Source of the DNA: Bipolaris cookei | Taxonomy: Eukaryota; Ascomycota; Dothideomycetes; Pleosporales; Pleosporaceae | DNA: 64,000 bases | Direction: 5' to 3' | Assembly (NCBI GenBank): GCA_002286855.1 | Contig: NRSV01000029.1 | Coordinates: forward strand, 310,832-374,831 | In this document: positions 12,101 to 23,073 of the stretch, piece by piece | How positions within the stretch are numbered: position 1 is the stretch's first letter | How the letters are laid out: each line of letters starts with the position of its first letter | Translations under genes and position numbers: made by a program | Notes under the pieces: generated by a model | The model's input: only the letters and a program-made list of their open reading frames with translations | Databases searched by the model: none | What the model was told of the DNA's origin: nothing

Positions 12101-13313
12101 CGAATGCTACAAGCTATACACACGGAATGCTGAGGCAAAGATGATGGAGCGACCCGATCCCGAGATTCGGCGCGTGCCGCTCGAACAGATGTGTCTCTCG
12201 ATCAAAGCCATGGGCGTACAGGACGTCTCTGGGTTCTTGGCTTCAGCTTTAACACCGCCAGAGAGTACCGCAGTCGAGGGCGCAGTGCGCTTGTTATCTC
12301 AGATGGGAGCTATAACTGATAATGAGCTGACTGCTCTCGGTCGCCACATGTCTATGATTCCAGCAGATCTCCGACTGGGCAAGCTGCTGGTGTATGGAGC
12401 GACATTTGGTTGTCTTGAAGCTGCTTTGACCATTGCTTCGGTCCTGACGGCACGCAGTCCATTTATATCACCGCGGGAGCGAGATCAAGAGACGCGGAAC
12501 GAGTTCGATCGACTTCGGGCATCATTTTCCAACAATCAAGGAGATCTCCTAGTTGATCTCCGCGCCTATGAACAATGGTCCGCACTACGCAGCAAAGGCA
12601 CTTCATCACGCGACCTTCGCTTCTGGTGTCAAGACAACCTTCTCTCACCCCAAACGCTATTCGACATTGCCTCCAACCGCACCCAATATCTCTCTTCTCT
12701 AAAAGAAATTTCGTTCATCCCCACCCGCTACTCCTCCTCTAACCTTTCCACACACTCGACCTACAACAAACACAACACCAACGACGCCCTTCTCCGCGCC
12801 CTCATTGCCGGCTCTTTCAACCCCCAAATCGCACGCATCCATCTCCCCGACAAGAAATTCGCCGCAGGTATAGCCGGCGCCGTCGAGCTTGATCCTTCCG
12901 TCCGCGAAATTAAATACTTCAACGAAGAAAACGGACGTGTCTTCGTACACCCATCTTCCACCCTCTTCTCCAGCCAAACTTTCCCCCACAACGCCTCCTT
13001 CATCGCGTACTTCAACAAGATGGCGACGAGTAAAGTTTTCATCAGGGATATCACGCCGTTCAATGCCTACAGTCTTCTCATGTTCGCGGGCAGGATTCAA
13101 GTTGATACGCTGGGACGCGGGCTGGTGGTTGATGAATGGATTCGGTTGAGGGGCTGGGCGAGGATTGGTGTGCTGGTTAGTCGGTTGAGGGGTATGTTGG
13201 ATAAAGTGCTGGAGGGTATGGTGAAGGAGCCAGAGAAGGGGGTTAGTAAGAGGGAGGCAGAGATTGTGGAGGTGGTAAGGTGGTTGGTTGAGAGGGATGG
13301 GTTGGATGCTTAG
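9105..13313 (+). CDS. DExH-box RNA helicase, DHX57/YLR419W-like
   Basis: Two exons, 9105-9416 and 9465-13313, giving 1386 aa. This is an ATP-dependent nucleic-acid helicase of superfamily 2, DEAH/RHA group. Order of parts: a Lys-rich disordered leader; a UBA-like helical segment (about 296-340); an RWD-like domain (about 440-540, EVEMSSLEAIYDRLF); and the helicase core with motif I GETGSGKST near 633, motif II DEVH near 744, SATLDA near 776 and motif VI QRRGRAGR near 972. The winged-helix/HA2 and OB-fold segments complete the C-terminus. The UBA plus RWD arrangement is that of human DHX57 and yeast YLR419W, and DEVH instead of DEAH fits this subgroup. The single intron (48 bases) lies before the RWD part. 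The second exon is one uninterrupted 3.8-kb frame. The physiological substrate is not known from sequence. Confidence 0.93.
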
Positions 13314-14055
13314 ATTGAGGGTGATAGAGGGGATGGGTTACTAGAGTTTTGGTTTGGAGAAAGGGCGGGATGGTGATGTTGGTAGAAACCACGATGATAT
13401 AGACGAGGTAGTTGAATGTATTAGATGAGAATTGGATATCATATCTTCTGTCTTTTGGCTCTTCTGATCTACATCCCTTGTCAAGCTCATCTCTTGTCTG
13501 CTATTCTATTCCTATGAAACTGAAAATATGCGACTAATCTATTGGTTTCTTGATACATGCTAGTTGTGGTGCTAGCTTTTGTACAAACAACAGTGCAATT
13601 TTTCTTTTCTGACGAATAGGTAGGTAGGACACGGTGCAGATTGATGAGGTAGTGATTCGCTCGTGAGTCTGCTTTGGAACTGTGCGTGCGGCATGGAGTA
13701 GGTTGTCCATGATGTAGATGTCGTGATATGCGTCATAGCCTCGATTCGGGTGAACATCTAATTGAGCGTCCTTTCTCTAGAGCGGCAAGTCATTCAACCC
13801 AGCAGCTGAGCTCAGATTCCTGAGGAAGCTCGACTTATGCCTGTCAAGGGCTGCTAAGCGGCGTTGCGATATTTTAGCTGAGAGGGTGTCAAAGTACTGA
13901 TAGAGGGTTGAGGCTGGACTGCGGCTATAGCTTGGCACTGCAGTGCAAGAATGCAGAACCAGCTTTCTGAATGGGCAGCTATAGTGAACGCTGAGGTCAA
14001 GGTAATTTGTTGTTGTTTGAAACGGTTTTTTACATGTTCTAATGACCCTTGATAC
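13314..14055. other. Intergenic, convergent 3' ends of helicase and CTU2
   Basis: 742 bases between two stop codons that face each other. No gene is seen, and the frames inside are short and partly overlap the CTU2 end in other frames. It probably holds both 3' UTRs. Confidence 0.5.
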
Positions 14056-15246
14056 TCAGACAGCTTTAGGGAGTGATCTCGTACATCCATAACAGATGTT
14101 TCGTTTCGTACTTTCAGATTCAGACCCGTTGCTGTCATGTTGGTCGCCACCCCAACCGTGAATGCCAAAACGGCCTTCAGGCACGGGCATACTGCACAGG
14201 CTGCAGTGCGGATCCGAGAGCGCATCAGGGCGGGCTTGGAGTTTGCCTGTAGTGCGAACGACATTTGCGACGATACTTGGAAAGTTCTCCTCAACGGACT
14301 CGAAGTATTGCTTCATAAGATCGTCTATCGTTGTGTTTTTGGAGCTCGTAGATGCTTGTGTGGGGCCTGATGATGTCTCATGTACAAGTGAGACCAAATC
14401 AGAGTCTGACATGTTGACGTAAGATATGAGTTCTTTCTTGAGAACATCTCGTAGCGGGTAGTGGAACTGGAGGCCAAAGGGGGATTCACCATCTGATATT
14501 TGCCAGGGCAGAGAGAAGCCACGGCCTTTTGCTGTTTCCGCGAGCGTCTTTTGAGCGAGGGTGGTGGTGCTGTCTCCCCAGAGAATGCTCTCACAATCGG
14601 CCAACTTGGCATGCTCTACAATTAAACGGGTTCGGAGAGTAGATATTACGTCAGCGCGAGCTGTGGCCGAGGTGAGTGAATTAATCATGTACACAAACTG
14701 GTCTTCGGTACTTGATTCGGCCTTTTGTTGATCTTGGGGCATCAGGGTCTTGAGTAAAGCATCGTCTGGTGCTAAACGAAATACATCGTGCAGAGGTAAC
14801 GAAACATAGTCATGGTCTGGATATTGTACGCGGATTTTTTCCAAAAGCTCTTCAGTCTGTACAGCACATCCTGGTTCTTGGATATAGACTGCACTAATCT
14901 CAAAACCAGTGCGACCAGTCTTGCTCTTCTGCGTCTTGAGATGCAGATCCAGGACATGCAGGAGGGAGATAGATGAGAATCCGAAAGACAGGGGAACCAA
15001 AACTCTGCGTTGCTTCTCTGCGCCAAAGTTGACCCGGAAAGATTCCAGACGCTTGATGCATTTGGTGTGAACATAGCGGGCGAAGCAGTCGCTGTGCAAG
15101 TTTTAGCGAATACTTTTTCTTTTCCTTTTGCCCAAGTGGCGTAGAACTGACTGGCAGAGGGGTTCAGAGCGAACGACAAGCACGGACACGCCCTTGCATC
15201 GCCTACAGGGCTCCTCAGAACTATCAGCAATGTGCTTGCCTGGCAT
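14056..15246 (-). CDS. CTU2: Cytoplasmic tRNA 2-thiolation protein 2
   Basis: Two exons, 15152-15246 and 14056-15091, giving 376 aa. Ctu2/Ncs2 works with Ctu1/Ncs6 to thiolate the wobble uridine (mcm5s2U34) of Lys, Glu and Gln tRNAs in the cytosol, using sulfur from Urm1. Visible marks are the N-terminal Cys pairs CRRCKG and LCHDCFARY, the latter rebuilt across the intron; a PP-loop-like strand VLVPLSFGFSSISLL with a degenerate loop; LADCESILWGDSTTTLAQKTLAETAKGRG split around the usual SxxTxLA element; and C-terminal Cys pairs CSLC and CYGC. Ctu2 proteins keep the fold but not the full ATP loop, as here. A longer N-terminal frame exists up to 15483, but the ATG at 15246 gives the family-like start MPGKHIAD. 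Confidence 0.92.
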
Positions 15247-15606
15247 ATTGGCGTGGTTGCAGGTGATGATACTGATATTGGTGTTGCGATAGTTGTGCAG
15301 GGCTGACTCATTGAGCGTGTGAAGAGTGCGGGGCTGCGCCACATGCAGTTGAACGCCAGGCTGCGCCACAAACGGCCGCGCGCTAACCCGAGCTGCCGGG
15401 AAGGCGGACCTGGCTGGGGGTTGTGAACGAACGCGCAATCGAAACTGCCACGGCTTCACGCCAGTCTTGCGCCCATGACCCATCGTTAACCCTTACGCGA
15501 GGAAGAATAACCTTCGCTGATCCGATTTGCACTGTGTTTCCTGGCCTGAAGCGCCATTGTCTTTTAGCCGTCAGCTCCGCCAACTGGCCTCTCATCTCTA
15601 GGCAGG
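15247..15606. other. Shared upstream region of CTU2 and the PTM1-like gene
   Basis: 360 bases between divergent start codons. No separate gene or distinct motif is seen. Confidence 0.5.
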
Positions 15607-17481
15607 ATGAAGGCGGGCCTGCGCCTTATCGCGCTGCTGCTGCTGGCCACGATTACAGCAGTAGCAGCAGTAGAGGTTACTCTGGTAACTTCGACTTTTG
15701 CTCTATATTCTTTCCATCGCTGACACGCCTTTAGAATCAAGATGACCGCCAGAAATGCTCGGGCATGTACAGCAAGAAGGCATGGGGCGGCAAGGTTGAC
15801 CCGTTCATACTTGTCAAGTTCATAAAAGACCCAAAGAAGAATGAGGGCATTGAGGACCCGATAGTCAGCGTAGTAGTGTGGGAGTGGAAGGACACGTTGC
15901 TTCTGGGTGCCCCATCCGACTTGCCTGTGAACGACGTTGGTATTCCGCAACCTGATGCTTGGGAAAGTTGACTGACTTGCGCATAGGAAAACCGCCATTA
16001 CATCTGTGACGACGAATCTATCAAACTGAAATTATGTAACGAAACGCACAAGGGCGAATGGGTGCTCGCTGAAGACGTCGACAACATCTCTCAAATGTAC
16101 ATCCGGACCGCCGCAATCAACCTTAACGACCCTAAGCCTATCAATTACCCCATTTCAACCGGAGAGAAGAAGGTTTCGATAAAAACAGGATACTACTGCG
16201 TAGCAGCGGCAGCCCAGGATAGTCGATTGCAATACGAGGCTGTCGTGGTTTTTCGGAATGCATACGGCGAACTCCAGGCGGCCCAGATTGCAAAACTGCC
16301 CTTTTACGGCGGCATCACACTCGTATACTTTCTCGTATTGGCATTCTGGGGCTTCTTGTATTTCCAAAACAGGCACGACATTCTTGCCGTCCAGAACTAC
16401 ATCACCGCTATCCTAGTTTTTCTGGTCTTGGAAATGCTCATGACTTGGGGGTACTACGACTACCAGAACCGTCACGGTAACAATGTCGGCGCCAAAGCAC
16501 TCATGATCATTGTTGCTGTTCTGAACGCCTTCCGCAACTCATTCTCATTCTTTTTACTTCTTATCGTATGCATGGGTTATGGTGTCGTCAAGCCTTCCCT
16601 CGGAAAGACCATGATGGTCGTCCGCTGGCTCGCTGTGGCACACTTCGTCTTTGGCGTTATCTACGCCGTCGCCTCACTCACTGTTCGCCCAGATGATGCT
16701 GGACCCATTGTCTTGCTTGTTATCCTTCCGCTGTCCGCTACACTCACGGCCTTTTACATCTGGACTCTGAACTCGTTAAACCTTACTATGAAAGACCTCA
16801 TGGAGCGGAAACAGCACGTCAAAGCCACCATGTACAAGCGATTATGGTGGTGCATCTTGACAAGCATTATCGTCATCTTCGGTTTCTTCTTCATCAACAG
16901 CTTCACATTTGCTGGCGCTTCGACTCCAGATTTTGCGCCTACCCATTGGCAAACGCGGTGGTTCGTACTTGATGGTTGGCTAAACCTAGTTTACTTGGCT
17001 GATGTATGCTTCGTTGCATACATGTGGAGGCCAACGGCGAACAACAGAAGATTTGCTATGAGCGACGAGGTAAGTCTGCACATACTATATGATCCGTACA
17101 AAGATGCTGATCCACTCTCAGATTGCTCAGGATGACGAAGGCTTCGAGATTGCCTCACTCAGAGATTCCTTGGACGAAGAAGAAGGGAGGCCGAACCAGG
17201 GTTCCTCTTACGATCCAGCGCAAAGGTCCATTAATGATCATGCACGCGATGCATCGCCCCTACCTGCGCCACAACCACAAAAGCCCATTCATCCTCCTAG
17301 AGAAAGTCTTGATGGCGATACAATCTTCGCTGTTGGGGAGGACGACAAATGGAGTAGCGATGGAAGCGAGGAGGAGGAAAGTGACGAAGACAGTGATGAA
17401 GAGAGTGACGACTCGGGTGCTGAAAATTCAAAGGGAGGTAAGGATGAGCGTTCAAGATTGACTGGTAAAAAAGACGAATAG
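15607..17481 (+). CDS. PTM1/GPR107 family seven-transmembrane protein
   Basis: Four exons: 15607-15684, 15735-15926, 15987-17069 and 17122-17481, giving 570 aa. It has a signal peptide (MKAGLRLIALLLLATITAVAAV), a lumenal domain with paired Cys (RQKCSGMY, HYICDDE, LKLCNETH), then seven membrane segments starting at ITLVYFLVLAFWGFLYF. YKRLWWCILTSIIVIFGFFF and DGWLNLVYLADVCFVAYMW are typical of the lung-7TM/PTM1 family. The cytosolic tail is acidic, with a Glu/Asp/Ser-rich end. Homologues sit in Golgi and endosomal membranes and are linked to trafficking. The second donor is GTGAAC at 15927; it was chosen because a GT closer to the acceptor would break frame or leave a 20-base intron. The exon-2 end is therefore the least certain join. 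Confidence 0.87.
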
Positions 17482-17792
17482 AGGTTGGTTAGCCACGATG
17501 ATGGCTCGGGTTTCAAAAGCTGCCACTTTGAGCACTGGCGTTCGTCGGAAAGCGATATACTTTCGCATAGGTTAGCGGGTGGCATGTATTTTGAACAAGC
17601 CACCAGTTTTTGCATAGCCGGCTTTCGTAATAGTGCATTTAGACCTTGTTGCTGTACACGTTGATGTCATTTTGCGCTTGGAGGCTGTCGTCTGGCTTCG
17701 TTCTTAACTCCGCAAATGCCGAGGCATCTCAAGTAGAAATGTCGTCAGAGTTCTTTACTGCACCTCCAAACTTCACCTTTGCGCAACCACTC
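17482..17792. other. Intergenic, PTM1-like to IBA57
   Basis: 311 bases between tandem genes. The IBA57 frame stays open upstream into this stretch to about 17646, but the residues there do not look like part of the protein. Confidence 0.5.
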
Positions 17793-19055
17793 ATGGCAGC
17801 TCTAACTCTAAGCGCACCCAGGCGCACTGCAAGATACATATGTGACACATGTCGTAATAGTGTATGCTATCCACGCACCCCAGCTTTTGGCGTACAACGA
17901 TATCTTAGCACCGCAACGTCCTTACGTAGTGAAGACTCACCTCAATTGACGTCGCATCAACACTTTCGCAGTCGAGCTGCCGCCCCAAATTCAACTGTTG
18001 AATTATCTCGGAGAAAATTTACATTTCATCAATATTCAACATCCAGCCAAGTTGCATACGCCACGAGCTCAGGCTTTGCGCCACTGCCACATCGTCGCCT
18101 AATCGCCCTCTCCGGCCCCGACACCGCAAAGTTTCTACAAGGCCTGATAACAAACAATGTTGATCCGGATTGTCAATCATCATTCTATTCTGCCTTCCTA
18201 GATGCGCGAGGCAGAGTACTGTGGGATGTTTTTGTGTGGGTATGGCCTGAGCTTATTGCAGAGAAGGAACACTGGGCTTGCTATATTGAGGTGGACGGAG
18301 GTGAACTGGAGACATTAAAAAAGCACTTGAAACGCCATAAATTGAGGAGCAAGATTCAGATTGAGGAAATTAGCCAGGATGAAGTACGCGTTTGGGCAAC
18401 TTGGGGATCTGCAATTGAGCAAACCAATAATCAAGGTCTCATTGCTAGCCTGAAAGATCCACGCGCGCCAAACATGCATCGCCATCTCGCAGATGCAAAT
18501 GCGCAAACGGTAATATATGGTACGCAGCCAGAAGATGTTCAAGAATATCATCTTCAACGTTACCGAAATGGCATTCCAGAAGGACAGACTGAAATTCCCC
18601 GCGAGAGTGCCCTGCCAATGGAGTGCAACATCGATCTTTCTCAAGGCATAGACTTCAAAAAGGGCTGTTATGTTGGTCAAGAACTTACCATCCGTACAAA
18701 ACACACCGGAATCGTACGAAAACGCATCTTACCAGTTGAACTTTACACAACCGTCACATCAGCCACTCTTCCCGAACATGGCGCCGACATCAAGCAACTT
18801 GACGAAAGTGGCAATATCAAAAAAGGGCGTGCGACTGGCAAGTTCGTGGCTGGTATTGGCAACGTAGGACTTGCAATGTGTCGGCTAGAGAACATGACGC
18901 ATATGAAAGTCAGTGCTGAGGGAGGCACATGGAAACCTGGGATGGAGTTTGGTTGCGAGACGAAAGATGGAATTGTTAAGATTAAGCCGCTGTTGTACAA
19001 TTGGTTTGTGTTAAGAGAAAGAGATTTATGGGACAAAAACAGACAGAGGCTGTGA
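17793..19055 (+). CDS. IBA57: Iron-sulfur cluster assembly factor IBA57, mitochondrial
   Basis: Single exon, 420 aa from the ATG at 17793. Iba57 is a folate-binding GcvT/YgfZ-fold protein that acts with Isa1/Isa2 to make [4Fe-4S] clusters for mitochondrial aconitase and lipoate synthase. The diagnostic motif KGCYVGQELTIR is present near residue 290. The GcvT-like start of the domain shows LSGPDTAKFLQGLITN, and FYSAFLDARGRVLWDVF follows. The first 75 residues are rich in Arg, Ser and Thr with few acids, as in a mitochondrial presequence (MAALTLSAPRRTARYI). The frame extends upstream to non-ATG and ATG starts at 17646-17739; I chose 17793 because it gives a normal presequence. There is no intron. 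Confidence 0.92.
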   Translation: MAALTLSAPRRTARYICDTCRNSVCYPRTPAFGVQRYLSTATSLRSEDSPQLTSHQHFRSRAAAPNSTVELSRRKFTFHQYSTSSQVAYATSSGFAPLPHRRLIALSGPDTAKFLQGLITNNVDPDCQSSFYSAFLDARGRVLWDVFVWVWPELIAEKEHWACYIEVDGGELETLKKHLKRHKLRSKIQIEEISQDEVRVWATWGSAIEQTNNQGLIASLKDPRAPNMHRHLADANAQTVIYGTQPEDVQEYHLQRYRNGIPEGQTEIPRESALPMECNIDLSQGIDFKKGCYVGQELTIRTKHTGIVRKRILPVELYTTVTSATLPEHGADIKQLDESGNIKKGRATGKFVAGIGNVGLAMCRLENMTHMKVSAEGGTWKPGMEFGCETKDGIVKIKPLLYNWFVLRERDLWDKNRQRL

Positions 19056-19385
19056 AAAACAGCTGAACAAAATCACGAAACCAGCATGTTGATAGTCTCA
19101 CAAAAATTTCGCCCACGGCGTAACTCGTTCGTGCAGTGCAATAGTTCACGTGGTGCGCCTGGCCTGACCGGTAGGCTGACCAGAGGGGCTGTGCATGTGT
19201 GGCTTAGCTCCGTAGACAAGGTGTCATTACGTATCCATCTCTCATTATCGCGCTTTTGATGTTCAGTACTTGTGATCTAGTAAATTATTTTACCCTTGGC
19301 AATTAATTACGCTGTACTGCCCTTTATCAAATCAACTGAATATACCTAATAGCTTTGCGGCAATCAAAAGCTGCCGATCCAAAAC
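19056..19385. other. Intergenic, IBA57 to oxygenase
   Basis: 330 bases with no gene seen. It becomes AT-rich near 19260-19330, just before the oxygenase start. Confidence 0.5.
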
Positions 19386-20579
19386 ATGGCTGCTACAACA
19401 CTATCGCCAAGGTCATCGGAAAACCAATATTCTATCTTGAACATGATTTCACGCCTCCTCTCGAAGAAAAGGACAAGTTCAAAACAACGATATTCGCAAG
19501 AGGAGCAAAAGCAAGATACTAGACCGCAACTCATCCATGCACCTGTTCCCCTCGTCCTCCCCGAACACCAAGACACCTTACTGAAACTTGGGTGGACCAC
19601 AATCACATTCCCAGAAACTTCACCAACAACTCAATTCCCAGAAACTTCACCAACAACTCAATTCCCAGATTCGCTCTCGAGCGTCCCACTATTAGGGCCA
19701 CACCCACTCCAAATCGCCTCCCAAGACCTCTTTTCTGCCAGCCAAGCCTTCTTCAACCTTCCCGACTCCGAGAAGCACAAATGGAAACACCCTCTCAGCT
19801 CTGAAGAAGGATATTCCAAGATCCCTGGTGAAAAAGAATTCATCACCCTCCGCTCGCTCGCATATTGTCCTGAGATCTTACGCGCACCCGCACAACGGTA
19901 CTGGGAACTTGTCGGACAACACTGCTCGAGTACCCTAGGCCGCATATCTACAGCGCTTGGGCTCCTTGATGGCGAAAATGAAGGTCTCAGACAATTCGTA
20001 GGGCCGTGTGCGCGGATGTCTGCGGAAGAAGAGGGTAAGACAGCAACGATGTTGAGGTTGTTTAGGTATGAGGGGTGGGAAGAGAAGGTTGTTGCGGAGG
20101 CACATGCGGATTTAGGGTTGATCAGCGTGGTTTTGGGTGATACCCCTGGTCTGGAAGTTTGGGATGGGAGCGACTGGTTTGATGTGGAGAGGGAAGTAGA
20201 AAGGAAGGGGAGGAAGGGAGCTACGATGCTGGTTGGACGCCAGTTGGAGAGGTTGACGAATGAGAGGTTGAGATCGGGTGGACATAGGGTTATTGCATAT
20301 GGGGGACCCCGGGATATGTCTTCTGGGGCTGGGGTAGATGGTATGGAGAAGAGGTATCGGCACTCGATTGTTTTTGTGCTGCGTGCTCATGAGAGTACGC
20401 AAATCGATTCGGATGCGCTTGAGACTCATATCACGGGGAGGTGGAGGCAGCCGATGAAGGGGGTTACTGCAGGTGTACTTTACGAGATGATTAAAAGTCA
20501 GTGTTTTAATATCAATGTGGAGAAGAAGGAGAGAGATGTACAGAGGAGAAGGCTGGCTGAGGTGAAAGAGGTGCGGTGA
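19386..20579 (+). CDS. 2-oxoglutarate/Fe(II) oxygenase, isopenicillin N synthase-like
   Basis: Single exon, 397 aa. The enzyme family uses Fe(II) and usually 2-oxoglutarate to oxidise small molecules. The metal triad is visible as H240-x-D242 (AHADLGLIS) and H300 (SGGHRVIAYG), and the 2-oxoglutarate contact as R325-x-S327 (YRHSIVF). The N-terminal non-haem dioxygenase part carries DLFSASQAFFNLPDSEKHKWK. The Lys/Gln-rich stretch at residues 27-45 is unusual. At residues 75-95 a nine-residue unit (FPETSPTTQ) occurs twice and begins a third time, the result of a 27-base duplication. An insertion (residues 306-322, Gly-rich) follows the distal His. The substrate cannot be told. A secondary-metabolism role is possible but no biosynthetic backbone gene is nearby. 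Confidence 0.83.
   Translation: MAATTLSPRSSENQYSILNMISRLLSKKRTSSKQRYSQEEQKQDTRPQLIHAPVPLVLPEHQDTLLKLGWTTITFPETSPTTQFPETSPTTQFPDSLSSVPLLGPHPLQIASQDLFSASQAFFNLPDSEKHKWKHPLSSEEGYSKIPGEKEFITLRSLAYCPEILRAPAQRYWELVGQHCSSTLGRISTALGLLDGENEGLRQFVGPCARMSAEEEGKTATMLRLFRYEGWEEKVVAEAHADLGLISVVLGDTPGLEVWDGSDWFDVEREVERKGRKGATMLVGRQLERLTNERLRSGGHRVIAYGGPRDMSSGAGVDGMEKRYRHSIVFVLRAHESTQIDSDALETHITGRWRQPMKGVTAGVLYEMIKSQCFNINVEKKERDVQRRRLAEVKEVR
19608..19670 (+). repeat. 27-base in-frame tandem duplication
   Basis: Two exact 27-base copies starting TTCCCAGAAACTTC lie at 19608-19634 and 19635-19661, with a partial third to 19670. Each adds nine residues to the oxygenase without changing frame. Confidence 0.95.
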
Positions 20580-21086
20580 GGCAGGGTGGTTGGAGTTTCT
20601 AGAGACATCGCTCGATGCTTTCTATCATCGTTTTGACTTCAAGTCAAAGTTGCTTTCTATCTAATTGTCACTCAAAACCGCATTGCTTCGTCTTTTTGGA
20701 CGTTATGATAGATACTGGTGAAGAGCTACGGTCTGATGTTGAAAATACAAGAGTCGATAGGTCAGGTAAATACGGCTACTTCCTTATCGCGGTCTCAACG
20801 CTGTCATCTACTTACCTTGATACAGCCACCTAGCATGACCGTGTATCCTTCCTATTAATCCGTCCCGCCTGGCCTATATCTGTGCCACTAATGGGGAAAG
20901 GCTGACATTGGGCTTGTCCAGTCTTGTTTTGCATATTAGGCACACTTCAGCCTTGGCTTTTCGACGCATGGCTCATTGTCGCCCCAGTCTTCTCCCCTCT
21001 CTATCTTCAGCATCCTCAAATATGTTTGCCATACTCATTCACGCATTACGTCTGGTACTGTAGTTTCCGCATCTACTATTACCACA
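20580..21086. other. Intergenic, no gene seen
   Basis: 507 bases between the oxygenase and the HET relic. Frames up to 73 codons occur without motif or splice support. Confidence 0.5.
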
Positions 21087-23073
21087 ATGACCACCGGAAC
21101 CCCACTTCCCGCTTTTACGCACGACCCACTTCCCGAGCATAAGTCACATTTCCGCCTACTCCACATCATTCGCAGTGACTTTCGGGCAACACGTTGAGTG
21201 CGAGATCTCTACCTGGTCCATTGGCGAGGCACCGTCTTACTACGCAGTATCATACGCATGGGGCGATGCCAAGGAGACGACAGACATTACGGTCAACGCC
21301 AGTCGTCTGGAAGTGCGGCGCAACTGCGAGTATGCCCTCCAGCATGCCTTTGCCGCCAAGGCCTGTAAATACGTATGGCTGGATGCCATCTGCATTGACC
21401 AGACGACCAAAGAGGAGAATCACCAAGTTGGAATCATGGATCAAATCTACTCAGGAGCGAAGCACGTTCTAGCCTGCGTCGGACCCCACGAAAACGATAG
21501 CGAATTTCTCTCAAAATTTATAAAACAACTTTGTTCATTGCTAAGACAAATTCACGGCTTTCCGTAATCAAGGTTAAGCTTCTTGGCGATCACTCTACTT
21601 GCTCTGGGTCACAGAAGGATTTTTCTCTGTTGCCTTCTCTCCGTGAACGGTGGGGCGCGTCAAGCCATATGCCAATCTTTTTGCTCATTCATGAGACGGC
21701 CATATCTTACACATCTGTGGATAATCCAGGAACTAAATCTAGCTTGTAGTGTGTCATTTTGTTTTGGAGCGGCTAGAGAGAGAGCTGAGGATTTCTTGGC
21801 TCTCTTCTGGGTCCTTCAATTTTGGGCATTCTCCAGTCCACAACCTACACCCAATCATGAGCCAAGAGAATCTTTGATCATAAAAGTGAATCGTGCATTA
21901 TCGGACTTTCGATACAGGAACTTCCTAATGGTGCAAATGATTTGTGCATTATCGAATTTTCGAAACAAGGGTTTCCCGGCTATAGATGACGAGTTTGCAA
22001 GTGCCATCCCATTTGATCGTTTACAGCTAGCCTGCACGCAAAGTAAAAAATCATTATACAGAGTGTTGCTCGAAATCCAGGCAGAATGCACTGATCCACG
22101 AGATCGGTTGTTTGGCGTGCTGTCTTTTGTAAATGGGTCAGGTGGACAGAAAATCAAGGCAGATTATAGGAAGGACTGTTATGAAATTGCATTGGATGCT
22201 ACGAGGCTTCTAGACCACTGTAGCCCCAATATCACGCGAGAATTGTGTCGCATCTTTCAAGTCACAGGGGAGGAGGCGTCTCTTTGTCATGCGCAAAGTT
22301 TGTGTATCAGTACTCCCCGAGCAACAATCAGATGGAATTATTATAACCCCGGTTATAATCATGGATCCTATGGTAATATTTGGGACGGTCTCGAAGTGCT
22401 AGGTACTATAGAAGCCTTGAATTTTTCTGGTGCATCTGGTGATACACATTTTAGATTGTTTGTATCATTCCAGGAGCACGAGGGTAGTTGTGTTCTGAAG
22501 CTGGGGAATATTTGAGATACGATGTCAATGTGAGGACCTCTTGATACAAGGATAGGTGATCGTTTAGTATATCGATCGGGGAGCGAAAGCGCAAGACCTC
22601 TGGCTTTGATTGTCAGACCATGTCACGGTAACCACCGGGTTGCCATAACACCTGGATTCTGCTGCTGATTGGCTGAGTGCTACCGAGGTACTACACGTAC
22701 GCTAGCCACCCATGATATATTCTGTTGACGAATTTCTGTTCTGATTCCTTACGCAACGTCTTGAGTCTTCACAGATAGTGTACGTAGCAATTCACCAACG
22801 CTTCCCAAAGCTTTTGGATTCGTGCTCCTAGCATCTTGTGACAGACCATTAGAAAGCGGTAAACTCAGCCTGGTAGGACAGGTGTTTGTCAAAGAGTACA
22901 GCCCCATTCTACAGCAATTATCATCATGGGGTAGTGTTGGCAGCTCTTTGTTCGGATCTTATTGGGACCCAGAGGATGTTCTGCTTTTAGGGTGGACTGT
23001 CCGTCAACTTGAGGCTGACAGCATTACGCAAGACCAAATAAGCGATTTTGTCAACAGGCCAGTCTGTGCATGA
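21087..23073 (+). pseudogene. Broken HET-domain (heterokaryon incompatibility) gene
   Basis: HET proteins trigger cell death after fusion of incompatible hyphae. The start (ATG 21087, phrase FRLLHIIRSD) is in one frame. The core HET motifs (PSYYAVSYAWGDA, KYVWLDAICIDQ, MDQIYSGAKHVLACVG) are in the next frame. RERWGASSHMPIF is in another, and RRPYLTHLWIIQELNLACSVSF returns to the second. Shifts lie near 21183, 21560 and 21685; each could be explained by one extra base. The middle shift might instead hide an intron. The frame then ends at 22515, with related residues resuming at 22822-23073 (LLASCDRPLESGKL, ending VNRPVCA). Between them, pieces such as RPLALIVRPCHGNHRV are readable in another frame. 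At least two breaks are not explained by introns, so this is most likely a decayed gene. Confidence 0.78.

Noticed and set aside
15961..15986. A 20-base intron in the PTM1-like gene (GTTGAC to GCATAG).
   Set aside because: Too short to splice; the GTGAAC donor at 15927 gives a 60-base intron in the right phase.
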